DNA of 64,000 bases, from NCBI GenBank assembly GCA_937872465.1, contig CALMSR010000014.1:1-64000 (forward strand), given 5' to 3'. Under the pieces are notes generated by a model. The model ran no database searches. It was not told where the DNA came from and was given only the letters and a program-made list of their open reading frames with translations. This document shows positions 52,194-62,825 of the stretch, in pieces. The translations under genes were made by a program, and so were the position numbers. Every line of letters starts with the position of its first letter. Position 1 is the first letter of the stretch. Source of the DNA: an uncultured Paracoccaceae bacterium (GTDB taxonomy: Bacteria; Pseudomonadota; Alphaproteobacteria; Rhodobacterales; Rhodobacteraceae).

Positions 52194-54932
52194 ATGCTGG
52201 GACTGGGCTCGATCGCCAGGAAGGTCTTCGGAACGCCGAACGACCGCAAGATCAAGTCGACGCGACCTCTGGTCGATAGGATCAACGCGCTCGAGCCCGA
52301 TTTCCGCGCGCTGAGCGACGCCGGGATCCGCGACAAGACCCAGGAGTTCCGCGATCGGCTCGGCCAGGGCGAAACCCTCGACGACCTGCTTCCCGAGGCC
52401 TTCGCCAATGCCCGCGAGGCGGCCCGGCGCACGCTGGGGCTGCGTCCCTTCGACGTGCAGCTCATGGGCGGCATCTTCCTCCACGAAGGCAACATCTCCG
52501 AGATGAAGACCGGCGAGGGCAAGACCCTCATGGCGACGCTGCCGGTCTATCTCAACGCGCTGACCGGGCGCGGGGTGCATGTGGTCACCGTCAACGACTA
52601 TCTCGCCCGCCGCGACGCCGACTGGATGGGCATGGTCTATCACGCGCTCGGCCTGAAGGTCGGGGTCGTCGTGCCGGGCATGTCCGAGCCGGACAAGAAG
52701 CTCGCCTATGACGCCGACGTGACCTATGCCACCAACAACGAGCTCGGCTTCGACTATCTCCGCGACAACATGAAGCCCGACCTCGCCCAGGTGCTCCAGC
52801 GCGATCACTATTTCGCCATCGTCGACGAGGTGGATTCGATCCTGATCGACGAGGCGCGCACCCCGCTGATCATCTCCGGCCCGAGCCAGGACCGCTCCGA
52901 GCTCTATATCGCCATCGACAAGCTGATCCCGGAGCTCACGCCCGAGCATTACGACCTCGACGAGAAGCAGCGCTCGGCGACCTTCACCGAGGAGGGCAAC
53001 GAATTCGTCGAGACCCGCCTCGGAGAGATGGGCCACCTGCCGGAGGGGGCGACGCTCTACGATCCCGAGAGCACCAATATCGTGCACCACGTCAACCAGG
53101 CCCTGCGCGCCCACGTTCTCTTCAAGCGCGACAAGGATTATATCGTGCGCAACGGGGAAATCGTGCTCATCGACGAGTTCACCGGCCGCATGATGTCGGG
53201 TCGCAGGCTCTCGGAGGGGCTGCACCAGGCGATCGAGGCCAAGGAGGGCGTCGGCATCCGCCCCGAGAACGTGACCCTCGCGAGCGTCACCTTCCAGAAC
53301 TACTTCCGCCTCTACGAGAAGCTCTCCGGCATGACCGGCACGGCCGCCACCGAGGCCGACGAGTTCGCCGAGATCTACGGTCTCGGCGTGGTCGAGGTGC
53401 CCACCAACATGCCGGTGATCCGCAAGGACGAGGACGACCAGGTCTTTCGCACCGCGCGGGAGAAATACGCCGCCATCGTCGGGGAGATCGCCCGCGCCCA
53501 CGAGGCCGGCCAGCCGATCCTCGTCGGCACCACCTCGATCGAGAAATCCGAGGCGCTCTCGGAAATGCTCAAGAAGGCCAAGGTTCCGCACAACGTGCTG
53601 AACGCCCGCTATCACGAGCAGGAGGCGAAGATCATCGCCGAGGCCGGCGTGCCGGGCGCGGTGACCATCGCCACGAACATGGCCGGCCGCGGCACCGACA
53701 TCCAGCTCGGCGGCAATGTCGAAATGCGGGTGGTCGAGGAGCTCGAGGCCGCCGAGTCGGGCGGGGAGGAGGTCGATCCGGTCGCCATCCGCGAGAAGGT
53801 CGAGGCGGAGATCGCCGAGGCCAAGGCGCGCGCCATCGCCGCCGGAGGCCTCTACGTGCTCGCCACCGAGCGCCACGAGAGCCGCCGCATCGACAACCAA
53901 CTCCGCGGCCGCTCGGGCCGGCAGGGCGACCCGGGCCAGACCAACTTCTACCTCAGCCTCGAAGACGACCTGATGCGGATCTTCGGCTCCGAACGCCTCG
54001 ATTCCATGCTCGGCAAGCTCGGCATGAAGGAAGGCGAGGCGATCGTGCATCCCTGGGTCAACAAGGCGCTCGAAAAGGCCCAGGGCAAGGTCGAGGCGCG
54101 CAACTTCGACATCCGCAAGAACCTCCTGAAGTTCGACGACGTGATGAACGACCAGCGCAAGGCGATCTTCCTGCAGCGCCGGGAGATCATGGAGGCGCAG
54201 GACCTCTCCGACGTCACCCGCGACATGCGCCACCAGGTGGTGGAGGATCTCGTCTCCGAATACATCCCGGCCCGCGCCTATGCCGACCAGTGGAACATCG
54301 AAGGTCTCGACGCGGAACTGCGCCGCATCTTCGGCATGGACTTTCCCGTCGCGGCCTGGGCCGAGGAGGAAGGCGTCGACGACGAGACGATCCGCGAACG
54401 CCTGACCGCCGAAGTCGACAAGCAGATGGCCTCGAAGGCCGCGCGCTACGGCTCCGAGACCATGCGCTCGATCGAGAAGCAGGTGCTGCTCCAGACCATC
54501 GACCAGAACTGGCGCGAGCATCTGGTGACGCTCGATCACCTGCGCAGCGTCGTCGGCTTCCGCGGCTACGCCCAGCGCGATCCGCTCAACGAATACAAGT
54601 CCGAGGCCTTCCAGCTCTTCGAGACGCTGCTCAACAAGCTGCGCTCGGAGGTGACGCGCATGCTCGCCCATGTCCAGGTCATGACGCCCGAGGAACAGCA
54701 GGCGATGCTCGCCCAGATCCAGGCGCGCGCGCAGGCCCAGGCGCCGCAAACCTCCGCTCCCGGCAGCGATGCGGGCGCGACGCGACGCGCGCCCGCGCTG
54801 GCCCATGCCGGCGCCGCAGCGGCCGATGGGGTCGACCCCGACGATCCGGAGACCTGGAGCCGCCTGGGCCGGAACGACCCGTGCCCCTGCGGATCGGGCA
54901 AGAAATTCAAGCACTGCCACGGACGGGCCTGA
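52194..54932 (+). CDS. secA: Preprotein translocase ATPase SecA
   Basis: The 912-residue motor of the Sec pathway. It has the N-terminal DEAD motor with Walker A KTGEGKT at 105-111, the preprotein-binding domain, and the second motor domain with [14 protein letters not shown] and [28 protein letters not shown]. The C-terminus carries a variable linker and the zinc/SecB-binding motif [17 protein letters not shown]. SecB, its chaperone partner, is encoded at 30.8 kb. A very long antisense open frame exists but is a shadow. Confidence 0.97.
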   Translation: MLGLGSIARKVFGTPNDRKIKSTRPLVDRINALEPDFRALSDAGIRDKTQEFRDRLGQGETLDDLLPEAFANAREAARRTLGLRPFDVQLMGGIFLHEGNISEMKTGEGKTLMATLPVYLNALTGRGVHVVTVNDYLARRDADWMGMVYHALGLKVGVVVPGMSEPDKKLAYDADVTYATNNELGFDYLRDNMKPDLAQVLQRDHYFAIVDEVDSILIDEARTPLIISGPSQDRSELYIAIDKLIPELTPEHYDLDEKQRSATFTEEGNEFVETRLGEMGHLPEGATLYDPESTNIVHHVNQALRAHVLFKRDKDYIVRNGEIVLIDEFTGRMMSGRRLSEGLHQAIEAKEGVGIRPENVTLASVTFQNYFRLYEKLSGMTGTAATEADEFAEIYGLGVVEVPTNMPVIRKDEDDQVFRTAREKYAAIVGEIARAHEAGQPILVGTTSIEKSEALSEMLKKAKVPHNVLNARYHEQEAKIIAEAGVPGAVTIATNMAGRGTDIQLGGNVEMRVVEELEAAESGGEEVDPVAIREKVEAEIAEAKARAIAAGGLYVLATERHESRRIDNQLRGRSGRQGDPGQTNFYLSLEDDLMRIFGSERLDSMLGKLGMKEGEAIVHPWVNKALEKAQGKVEARNFDIRKNLLKFDDVMNDQRKAIFLQRREIMEAQDLSDVTRDMRHQVVEDLVSEYIPARAYADQWNIEGLDAELRRIFGMDFPVAAWAEEEGVDDETIRERLTAEVDKQMASKAARYGSETMRSIEKQVLLQTIDQNWREHLVTLDHLRSVVGFRGYAQRDPLNEYKSEAFQLFETLLNKLRSEVTRMLAHVQVMTPEEQQAMLAQIQARAQAQAPQTSAPGSDAGATRRAPALAHAGAAAADGVDPDDPETWSRLGRNDPCPCGSGKKFKHCHGRA

Positions 54933-55044
54933 CCGGCCCCCGCACCACCCGAATGAAGCTCCCAATCGCCTTCGGCCAAGCCGCGCCGAAGCGATCGGGC
55001 TGTCCGTCCGCAGCCCGTGCCGCGTGGTCCACGGCTCGACCTTC

Positions 55045-55053
55045 TGTGGATAA
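55045..55053 (-). promoter_or_regulatory. DnaA box 1
   Basis: TGTGGATAA, the exact complement of the high-affinity DnaA box TTATCCACA. It lies about 110 bp past the secA stop. Confidence 0.75.
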
Positions 55054-55247
55054 GTCTGTGAACACTTCCCCTGCGAGTAGCCTCAAGACGGGAACAACTG
55101 GGGCGGAACCATGCCGGCAGGTCGCCCTGTCCCCCGCCTTTCGCGCGGCCATGAGCCCGGCGGGACTTGATTCACAGAGGCCCGCAGCCACCTGAAGGAT
55201 CCCCGACCATCCCGTTGAATCCAAGCCGATTCCCCTCGGACCGGCGC

Positions 55248-55256
55248 TGTGGATAA
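55248..55256 (-). promoter_or_regulatory. DnaA box 2
   Basis: A second perfect TGTGGATAA in the same orientation, 203 bp from the first and about 155 bp before hemJ. Two perfect copies in one gap of a GC-rich genome are unlikely by chance. Confidence 0.75.
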
Positions 55257-55409
55257 TCGCCGTGGGCCGACGGGAAAACATTTGATCCCCCGGATTCGAC
55301 CGCCTATCTAAAACTTCAAGATTCAAGTGAATCTGGAATCCGGTTTCAGGAATGCCGCCACACCGACTGGAAAGGATGCCCGGAAGGGGCCCGACGGGAT
55401 TGCCTCCGG

Positions 55410-55865
55410 ATGCATGACCTTTTGCTCACGCTCTACCCGTGGACGAAATCGCTGCATGTGATCTCCATGGTCGCCTGGATGGCCGGGCTCTTCTATCTGC
55501 CGAGAATATTCGTCTATCACGTCGAAGAGGCCGGCGATGACGAGCATCTGGACCGGGTGTTCGCGACGATGGAGCGCAAGCTCCTGAAGGCGATCATGAC
55601 GCCCGCCATGATCGCGACCTGGTTCTTCGGGACCGTCCTGGTCCTCACGCCCGGGGTCGTGGACATCCTGCACGACGGCTGGTTCCATGTGAAGCTGGCC
55701 TTCGTCCTGCTCCTGACCTGGTTCCATTTCTGGCTCGGCGCGCGGCGGCGGGAGTTCGCCGTCGGGGCGAACCGGCGAAGCGGGCGGCGCTATCGCCTGA
55801 TGAACGAGCTTCCGACCCTGGCGCTCGTCGTCGTCGTCGTTATGGTGATCGTCCGTCCCTTCTGA
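55410..55865 (+). CDS. hemJ: Protoporphyrinogen oxidase HemJ
   Basis: A 151-residue membrane protein with four or five spans: LYPWTKSLHVISMVAWMAGLFYLPRIFVYHVE (conserved His17 region), MERKLLKAIMTPAMIATWFFG, GWFHVKLAFVLLLTWFHFWLG and the conserved RYRLMNELPTLALVVVVVMVIVRPF. HemJ oxidises protoporphyrinogen IX to protoporphyrin IX, the step before HemH. It stands between the putative origin and rho. Confidence 0.93.
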   Translation: MHDLLLTLYPWTKSLHVISMVAWMAGLFYLPRIFVYHVEEAGDDEHLDRVFATMERKLLKAIMTPAMIATWFFGTVLVLTPGVVDILHDGWFHVKLAFVLLLTWFHFWLGARRREFAVGANRRSGRRYRLMNELPTLALVVVVVMVIVRPF

Positions 55866-55972
55866 ATCAGGACATGTTTGACAAGCGCGGGCGGCTGTGA
55901 CACGAACATATCCCGTGCCGGCGACATCACTGTCCGGCGAGTACGGTTTTCCTATCAGAATTCGAGGCTGGA

Positions 55973-57268
<1,296 letters not shown>

Positions 57269-57285
57269 ATTAAGTAAAGAAACTC

Positions 57286-58596
57286 ATGATTTCGAGCGAT
57301 ACCGTTTTCGCTCAATCTACTGTCCAAGGCCGATCCGGTATTGCGGTCGTCCGGATCAGCGGGCCGGCGAGCGGCCGCGCCTTGCGGGTCCTGACGGGCA
57401 AAAGCGTCGAACCTCGCCAAGCATCGCTACGCTGGCTGCGCGATCCGGTGAGCGGCGAAGGACTGGATCGGGCTCTGGTGCTGCATTTCCCGGCGCCGGC
57501 GAGCTTTACCGGGGAAGACGTGGTGGAGCTGCAGGTTCACGGCAGCGTCGCCGTCTGCTGCAGGATCCTCGATGTCCTCTCCACGATCGACGGCTTGCGC
57601 CCCGCCGGGCCCGGCGAGTTCACCCGCCGTGCCCTGATGAATGGGCGCGTGGATCTCGCTCAGGTCGAGGGGCTCGCCGATCTTCTTGCAGCCGAAACGG
57701 AGATGCAACGGCGCCAGGCCCTGCGGCTCATGGAAGGCGGGCTGTCCCGCAAGGCCAAAGACTGGCGCGCCGGGCTCGTCCGGGCGCTGGCGCATGTCGA
57801 GGCGACCATCGACTTTGCCGACGAGGAGGTGCCCGAGGAACTCCCCCCCCTCGTCCGGGACACCCTTGCCCTGGTGGCCGCGGAGTTCGAAGCGGAACTC
57901 GCGATGAGCCGGGGTGCCGAACGCCTGCGGGACGGGTTCGAGGTGGCGATCATCGGCCGGCCGAATGTTGGGAAGTCGACGCTGATCAACGCCCTGGCCG
58001 CGCGCGAGGTCGCGTTGACCTCGAGCATCCCGGGCACCACCCGCGACGTCATCGAGGTCCGGATGGACATTCGCGGCCTTCCGGTGACCCTGCTCGATAC
58101 GGCCGGGCTCCGCGAGGGTGCCGAGGCGATCGAGAGCCTCGGGGTGGCGCGCGCCCGCCACCGCGCCGAAGCCGCCGACTTGCGGGTGTTCGTCGTCGAT
58201 GATGCCGAGGATGTCCTGGGGCTGGAAGTCGGATGTCGCGTGGGTGACATCGTGGCATTGGCGAAAGCGGATCTCCGGGGCAAACCGGAAGGGCTCGCGG
58301 TATCCGGCATGTCGGGTCAGGGTCTCGAGGATCTCGTGCTCCGGATGGCGGAAGTCCTGGGCGAACGGGTGCCGGCATTGGCTTCGGTGACACGCGAGCG
58401 GCAGCGTCAGGCGATCCGGGATGCACTGGATGGAGCTAAATCTGCTATGGCTTGCGTGGATGTGACCCATGGAGACAACATCTTGATCGCTGAGCATATT
58501 CGATCCACGCTTCGGTCGTTGGATGTGCTCGTCGGAAAAACCGATGTCGAAGCGGTGCTCGACGTGATATTTGCGAGTTTCTGTCTCGGCAAATAG
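57286..58596 (+). CDS. mnmE: tRNA modification GTPase MnmE
   Basis: A 436-residue GTPase that, with MnmG, makes cmnm5U at the tRNA wobble position. It has a formyl-THF-binding N-domain (TVFAQSTVQGRSGIAVVRISGP), G1 GRPNVGKST at 224-232, a TTRD switch at 251-254 and DTAG at 271-274, and the C-terminal FCLGK with catalytic Cys433. It starts 17 bases after rho and ends three bases before the mnmG start, with a parS site in between. Confidence 0.95.
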   Translation: MISSDTVFAQSTVQGRSGIAVVRISGPASGRALRVLTGKSVEPRQASLRWLRDPVSGEGLDRALVLHFPAPASFTGEDVVELQVHGSVAVCCRILDVLSTIDGLRPAGPGEFTRRALMNGRVDLAQVEGLADLLAAETEMQRRQALRLMEGGLSRKAKDWRAGLVRALAHVEATIDFADEEVPEELPPLVRDTLALVAAEFEAELAMSRGAERLRDGFEVAIIGRPNVGKSTLINALAAREVALTSSIPGTTRDVIEVRMDIRGLPVTLLDTAGLREGAEAIESLGVARARHRAEAADLRVFVVDDAEDVLGLEVGCRVGDIVALAKADLRGKPEGLAVSGMSGQGLEDLVLRMAEVLGERVPALASVTRERQRQAIRDALDGAKSAMACVDVTHGDNILIAEHIRSTLRSLDVLVGKTDVEAVLDVIFASFCLGK

Positions 58597-58599
58597 GGA

Positions 58600-60480
58600 A
58601 TGTTTCACGTGAAACACCCGGATTTCGATGTGATCGTCGTGGGCGGCGGCCATGCGGGCTGCGAAGCGGTCCATGCCGCCTGGCGCATGGGCGCGCGCTG
58701 CGCAATGATCACCCATCGCTTCGATCGCATCGGAGAGATGTCCTGCAATCCTGCCATGGGCGGAATCGGCAAGGGCCACATCATCCGCGAGATCGACGCC
58801 CTGGATGGCCTCATGGGCATCGCATCCGATCGGGCCGCGATCCAGTATCGTCTGTTGAACCGCAGCAAGGGGCCAGCGGCCCAGGGCCCGAGGGCGCAGA
58901 TCGACCGGGCTCTCTACCGGGAGGCGATGCAGACCCTCTTCAGGGACTCGCGCGGACTGGAGGTTCTGGAATCCGAGGTCGTGGACCTTCTTCAGGACCG
59001 CGGGCGCTGCATCGGGATCCGCCTGCGGGACGGAGGAGATCTCAAGGGACGGTCGATCGTCCTGACGACGGGAACCTTCCTGCGGGGCGTGATTCATATC
59101 GGACCAGAGAGCCGGCCCGCGGGACGGTTTGGTGACGATGCCGCAATACCTCTGGCCGAAACGATCGAAGACCTCGGCCTCCCGCTCGGGCGACTCAAGA
59201 CCGGCACGCCGCCACGTCTCGATGGACGAAGCATCGATTGGAGCCGTGTGAAGCGTCAGGAAGGCGATCCAGACCCGGAGTTCCTGTCCTTCCGGACGCG
59301 AAAGCCCAACCAGCGGCAGGTTTCCTGCGGCATCACGCAGACGAACGAAGCCACGCACGACATCATTCACCGCAACCTCGCGCGCTCCGCGCTTTTCGGC
59401 GGCAAGCTGGTCGGCCCGGGTCCGCGCTATTGCCCGTCGATCGAGGACAAGGTGAACCGCTTCGGCGACCGGAACTCCCATCAGGTCTTCCTCGAGCCGG
59501 AGGGGCTCTCTTGCGATGTGGTCTATCCGAACGGGATTTCGACGTCCCTGCCGGAAGACGTCCAGATTGAATACGTGCGCAGCATACATGGTCTTGAAAA
59601 CGCGAGGATACTTCGTCCCGGCTACGCGGTGGAATATGACTACGTAGACCCACGATGCCTCAAGGCGTCGCTGGGCGTTAAGGCTTTGCCCGGTCTCTTC
59701 CTCGCCGGACAGATCAACGGGACCACCGGCTATGAAGAGGCGGCCGGCCAGGGGCTGGTTGCGGGGCTCAATGCCGCAGCAACTGCCCTGGGGTTGGACG
59801 AAATCCGGTTCGGGCGGGAGGAAGCCTATATCGGGGTCATGATCGACGACCTGATCACGCGCGGCGTCTCGGAGCCCTACCGGATGTTCACGTCGCGGGC
59901 CGAATACCGTCTCCAGCTGCGCGCCGACAATGCCGATCAGCGCCTGACTCGCAAGGGGATCGCCTACGGTTGTGTTTCCGATCAGCGGCGGGCCTCCTTC
60001 GAAGCAAAGGAGGCGATGCTCGAGCGAATCCGTTCGGCGGGAAGATCGGTTGTCGTGACGCCGAGTGAGGCCTCTGCGATGGGTCTTGGGATAACCATGG
60101 ACGGCATTCGCCGGAATGCTCTCGACCTGCTCTCCTATCCCAGCTTCGGACTGGAAGAGATTTGTGAGGCATTTCCTCTACTTGCGGAATTCCCGGAGGA
60201 CGCACTGCGACAGGTCGAGAGGGAATGCCGGTATGCGCCCTATCTGGAGCGGCAGGCGGCCGAGATCGCACAGCTTCGCCGGGACGAAGATGTCGACCTG
60301 CCGAAGGATCTCGATTTCGGAACGATGTCGGGCCTTTCGGCCGAGCTGCGGGAAAAGCTTGAGAGGGTCCGGCCCGCAACACTTGCGCAAGCCGGGCGTA
60401 TCGAAGGCATGACGCCTGCGGCCCTGACGCTGTTGTTGCTTGCGGTGCGGCGGCTTGGCCTGGAGCGGGCCGCGGGGTGA
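58600..60480 (+). CDS. mnmG: tRNA uridine 5-carboxymethylaminomethyl modification enzyme MnmG
   Basis: A 626-residue FAD enzyme, partner of MnmE. The FAD-binding GGGHAGCEA is at 15-23, followed by [38 protein letters not shown] and the C-terminal helical tRNA/MnmE-binding domain. The start ATG (58600-58602) and the next five codons (MFHVKH) are written in a parS site, so the protein N-terminus is fixed by the segregation sequence. It overlaps or abuts rsmG. Confidence 0.96.
   Translation: MFHVKHPDFDVIVVGGGHAGCEAVHAAWRMGARCAMITHRFDRIGEMSCNPAMGGIGKGHIIREIDALDGLMGIASDRAAIQYRLLNRSKGPAAQGPRAQIDRALYREAMQTLFRDSRGLEVLESEVVDLLQDRGRCIGIRLRDGGDLKGRSIVLTTGTFLRGVIHIGPESRPAGRFGDDAAIPLAETIEDLGLPLGRLKTGTPPRLDGRSIDWSRVKRQEGDPDPEFLSFRTRKPNQRQVSCGITQTNEATHDIIHRNLARSALFGGKLVGPGPRYCPSIEDKVNRFGDRNSHQVFLEPEGLSCDVVYPNGISTSLPEDVQIEYVRSIHGLENARILRPGYAVEYDYVDPRCLKASLGVKALPGLFLAGQINGTTGYEEAAGQGLVAGLNAAATALGLDEIRFGREEAYIGVMIDDLITRGVSEPYRMFTSRAEYRLQLRADNADQRLTRKGIAYGCVSDQRRASFEAKEAMLERIRSAGRSVVVTPSEASAMGLGITMDGIRRNALDLLSYPSFGLEEICEAFPLLAEFPEDALRQVERECRYAPYLERQAAEIAQLRRDEDVDLPKDLDFGTMSGLSAELREKLERVRPATLAQAGRIEGMTPAALTLLLLAVRRLGLERAAG
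58601..58616. other. parS centromere site 1
   Basis: TGTTTCACGTGAAACA, the perfect 16-bp ParB-binding palindrome. It begins at the second base of the mnmG start codon. ParB is encoded 3.3 kb downstream. Confidence 0.95.
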
Positions 60481-61112
60481 TGGAGCCAGGTTGCTCAGCG
60501 GCGTGCTTGCGAGATGAATACGCTGTTTCACGTGAAACAATGCAGCATTTCGAGACTTATCTCGCATTGCTCGAAAAGTGGAACCGAACGATCAATCTCG
60601 TCTCGCCAGCGTCGCTCGACGATGCCTGGCGACGCCATGTGCTGGATTCGGCACAGCTCTGGCGGTTGTGCCCGCCGGATGCCCGCAACTGGCTCGATCT
60701 CGGGTCCGGTGCGGGCTTTCCGGGCCTGGTCGTCGCGCTCCTTGCGCGGATGGCGGGCGCGCCGCTCCGGGTGACGCTTGTCGAGAGCGACGAGCGCAAA
60801 TGCGCCTTTCTGCGCACCGTCGCCAGCACCTGCGCACTGGATGCGAGGATCGAGACGGGCCGGATCGAAGACTTGCCGCCCGCCTTGGCCGATGTCATCT
60901 CCGCGCGAGCCCTTGCCCCGCTCGACAAGCTCCTGGGCTATGCGCAAATTCATCGCGCGGCATGCGGTATCGGCTTGTTCCCGAAGGGGCGGACGGTGCA
61001 TAAGGAGGTGACGGAAGCGCGCCGCAACTGGCGATTCGACTGCCAGTTGCACCCCAGCGCAACCGACCCGGATGCAGCGATCGTGGAAGTAGGAGCCCTG
61101 GAACGTGTCTGA
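60480..61112 (+). CDS. rsmG: 16S rRNA (guanine527-N7)-methyltransferase RsmG
   Basis: A 210-residue SAM-dependent methyltransferase (GidB). FETYLALLEKWNRTINLVSPASLDDAWRRHVLDSAQL leads into the SAM loop LDLGSGAGFPGLVVALL and LVESDERKCAFLRTVA. The start is ATG 60480 or GTG 60477, both touching the mnmG stop. Its VSRET segment near residue 17-21 is encoded by parS site 2. Loss of this methyl group causes low-level streptomycin resistance in other bacteria. Confidence 0.94.
   Translation: MEPGCSAACLRDEYAVSRETMQHFETYLALLEKWNRTINLVSPASLDDAWRRHVLDSAQLWRLCPPDARNWLDLGSGAGFPGLVVALLARMAGAPLRVTLVESDERKCAFLRTVASTCALDARIETGRIEDLPPALADVISARALAPLDKLLGYAQIHRAACGIGLFPKGRTVHKEVTEARRNWRFDCQLHPSATDPDAAIVEVGALERV
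60524..60539. other. parS centromere site 2
   Basis: A second perfect TGTTTCACGTGAAACA, inside the rsmG 5-prime coding region (VSRET reading), 1923 bp from site 1 and 0.6 kb before parA. Paired intragenic parS copies fit ParB spreading and loading near the origin. Confidence 0.95.
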
Positions 61113-61920
61113 CCCCGATTCTGGACCTCAGATCGTCGCCATCACCAACCAGAAGGGCGGGGTCGGCAAGACGACCACCGCGATCAATCTCGGGACGGCC
61201 CTCGCGGCCCTGGGATACCGGGTGCTGCTCATCGACCTCGATCCGCAGGGCAATGCCTCCACGGGCCTCGGTCTGGGCCCGACGGACCGGACCTTCACCT
61301 CCTATGATCTGATGCTCGGCGATTCCGCGGCGATCCAGCTGGCGCCGACGCTGGTTCCGGGCCTGCAACTGATCCCCGCCACACCCGATCTGAGCGCAAC
61401 CGATCTAGATTTAGTAGGCGATTCTAGGCGCATACACAAAATAGAGGATGCACTGGCGGTGAACCCGCAGCCGTTCCGGGACCTCGACTTCATTCTCGTC
61501 GATTGTCCGCCATCGCTCAGCCTGCTGACGGTCAATGCCCTGGTCGCGGCGAATTCCGTGCTCGTGCCCCTGCAATGCGAGTTCTTCGCCCTCGAGGGCC
61601 TCTCTCAGCTCATGCGGACGGTTCAGACGATCCGGAACGGCTCGAATGCCCGGCTGAAGATCCAGGGCATCGTCCTGACCATGTACGACCGGCGCAACAA
61701 TCTCTCGGGACAGGTCGCCTCGGACGTTCGCGACAATCTTGGCACCCTTGTCTACGACACGGTGATCCCGCGAAACGTGCGGTTGAGCGAGGCGCCCTCC
61801 CACGCCGTGCCGGCGCTGATCTACGATCGCTCCAGCTCCGGCAGCGTCGCCTACCAGAAATTCGCGGCCGAGTTCCTGGCACGGGCCGGCGCGACGCGGC
61901 ATCTTGCGGAAACGGTCTGA
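61105..61920 (+). CDS. parA: Chromosome partitioning ATPase ParA
   Basis: A 271-residue ParA/Soj ATPase that pulls ParB-parS complexes apart. The deviant Walker A NQKGGVGKTTT is at 15-25 with signature Lys17, then LLIDLDPQGNASTGLG and DFILVDCPPSLSLLT. GTG 61105 overlaps the end of rsmG by eight bases; GGAG lies nine bases upstream. A short patch around 61401-61450 uses codons (CTA, TTA, GTA, AGG, ATA) very rare in the rest of the gene. Confidence 0.95.
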   Translation: MSDPDSGPQIVAITNQKGGVGKTTTAINLGTALAALGYRVLLIDLDPQGNASTGLGLGPTDRTFTSYDLMLGDSAAIQLAPTLVPGLQLIPATPDLSATDLDLVGDSRRIHKIEDALAVNPQPFRDLDFILVDCPPSLSLLTVNALVAANSVLVPLQCEFFALEGLSQLMRTVQTIRNGSNARLKIQGIVLTMYDRRNNLSGQVASDVRDNLGTLVYDTVIPRNVRLSEAPSHAVPALIYDRSSSGSVAYQKFAAEFLARAGATRHLAETV

Positions 61921-61921
61921 C

Positions 61922-62824
61922 ATGGAGAGCGCACGGATGGAGAAGAAGGGTCTCGGACGCGGCTTGTCGGCGCTGCTCGCGGATATCTCGCCCCCCGCCG
62001 AGCCTCCGGTCGCAGCGGAGGACAGGCCCGCGGCACCGACCTCGCCGGCCCGCACGATTCCGATCGACCGGATCCGGCCCAACCCCGACCAGCCGCGGCG
62101 CAGCTTCGACGAGAAGGAGCTCAACGAGCTCGCGGCCTCGATCCGCGAGCGCGGCGTGATCCAGCCGCTGCTGCTGCGGCCCTATCCGGGAAGCCCGCAG
62201 GAGTTCCAGATCGTCGCCGGCGAGCGGCGCTGGCGCGCGGCCCAGATCGCCAATATCCACGACCTGCCCGCGATCGTGCGGGATCTCAACGATACCGAGG
62301 TTCTCGAACTCGCCATCATCGAGAATATCCAGCGCGCCGATCTCAACGCGGTCGAGGAGGCGCTCGGCTACCGGCAATTGATGGACCGGTTCGGCCATAC
62401 CCAGGAGCGTCTCGCCGAAGCGCTTGGCAAGAGCCGCAGCCATGTCGCCAACCTGCTCCGGCTCCTGACCCTGCCCGAGCCGGTGCTCGACCTGGTCCGG
62501 AGCGGCCAGCTGAGCGCCGGGCACGCCCGCGCCCTGGTCACCGCCCAGGATCCCGAAGGTCTCGCCAAACAGGTGGTCGCCCGGGACCTGTCGGTCCGCC
62601 AGACCGAAGCCCTCGCCCGGGCCGCAACCGAGCGGCCGGCCGCGCAGCGCAGGGCGCCGGAGGCGAAGGACGCCGACACGCGGGCGCTCGAATCCGACCT
62701 GACGGCGAATCTCCGGCTCAAGGTCACCATCGAGCACAAGCCGGGATCATCGGACGGCGAGGTGCGAATCCGCTACCGGACCCTGGAGGAACTGGACCGG
62801 CTCTGTCAGGTGCTTTCCGTGTAA
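61922..62824 (+). CDS. parB: Chromosome partitioning protein ParB
   Basis: A 300-residue CTPase clamp that loads at parS. It has the N-terminal LGRGLSALL box, the CTP-binding GERRWRAA motif at 100-107, the helix-turn-helix (about 148-200: MDRFGHTQERLAEALGKSRSHVANLLRLL) and the C-terminal dimer domain with LRLKVTIEHKPGSSDGEVRIRYRTLEELDRL. It starts one base after the parA stop; ATG 61937 is an alternative start. Two cognate parS sites lie 1.4 and 3.3 kb upstream. Confidence 0.96.
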   Translation: MESARMEKKGLGRGLSALLADISPPAEPPVAAEDRPAAPTSPARTIPIDRIRPNPDQPRRSFDEKELNELAASIRERGVIQPLLLRPYPGSPQEFQIVAGERRWRAAQIANIHDLPAIVRDLNDTEVLELAIIENIQRADLNAVEEALGYRQLMDRFGHTQERLAEALGKSRSHVANLLRLLTLPEPVLDLVRSGQLSAGHARALVTAQDPEGLAKQVVARDLSVRQTEALARAATERPAAQRRAPEAKDADTRALESDLTANLRLKVTIEHKPGSSDGEVRIRYRTLEELDRLCQVLSV

Positions 62825-62825
62825 G

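Larger units (their letters stand above)
54933..55409. other. Candidate chromosomal replication origin (oriC)
   Basis: This 477-bp gap between secA and hemJ holds no credible gene. It has two perfect DnaA boxes (TGTGGATAA, complement of TTATCCACA, at 55045-55053 and 55248-55256). Seven GANTC sites start at 55169, 55217, 55228, 55293, 55320, 55329 and 55336, where I would expect about one in 300 bases. The end near hemJ is relatively AT-rich. Neighbouring hemJ-rho-mnmE-mnmG-parAB and the nearby maf-dnaQ block match origin-flanking clusters in Caulobacter. Assignment is inferred; no DNA-unwinding element was proved. Confidence 0.55.

Noticed and set aside
52080..54965. Very long antisense open frame (about 960 codons) opposite secA
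   Set aside because: It mirrors secA codon by codon, is low in recognisable motifs, and SecA is certain. GC-rich codon bias removes stops from the antisense frame.
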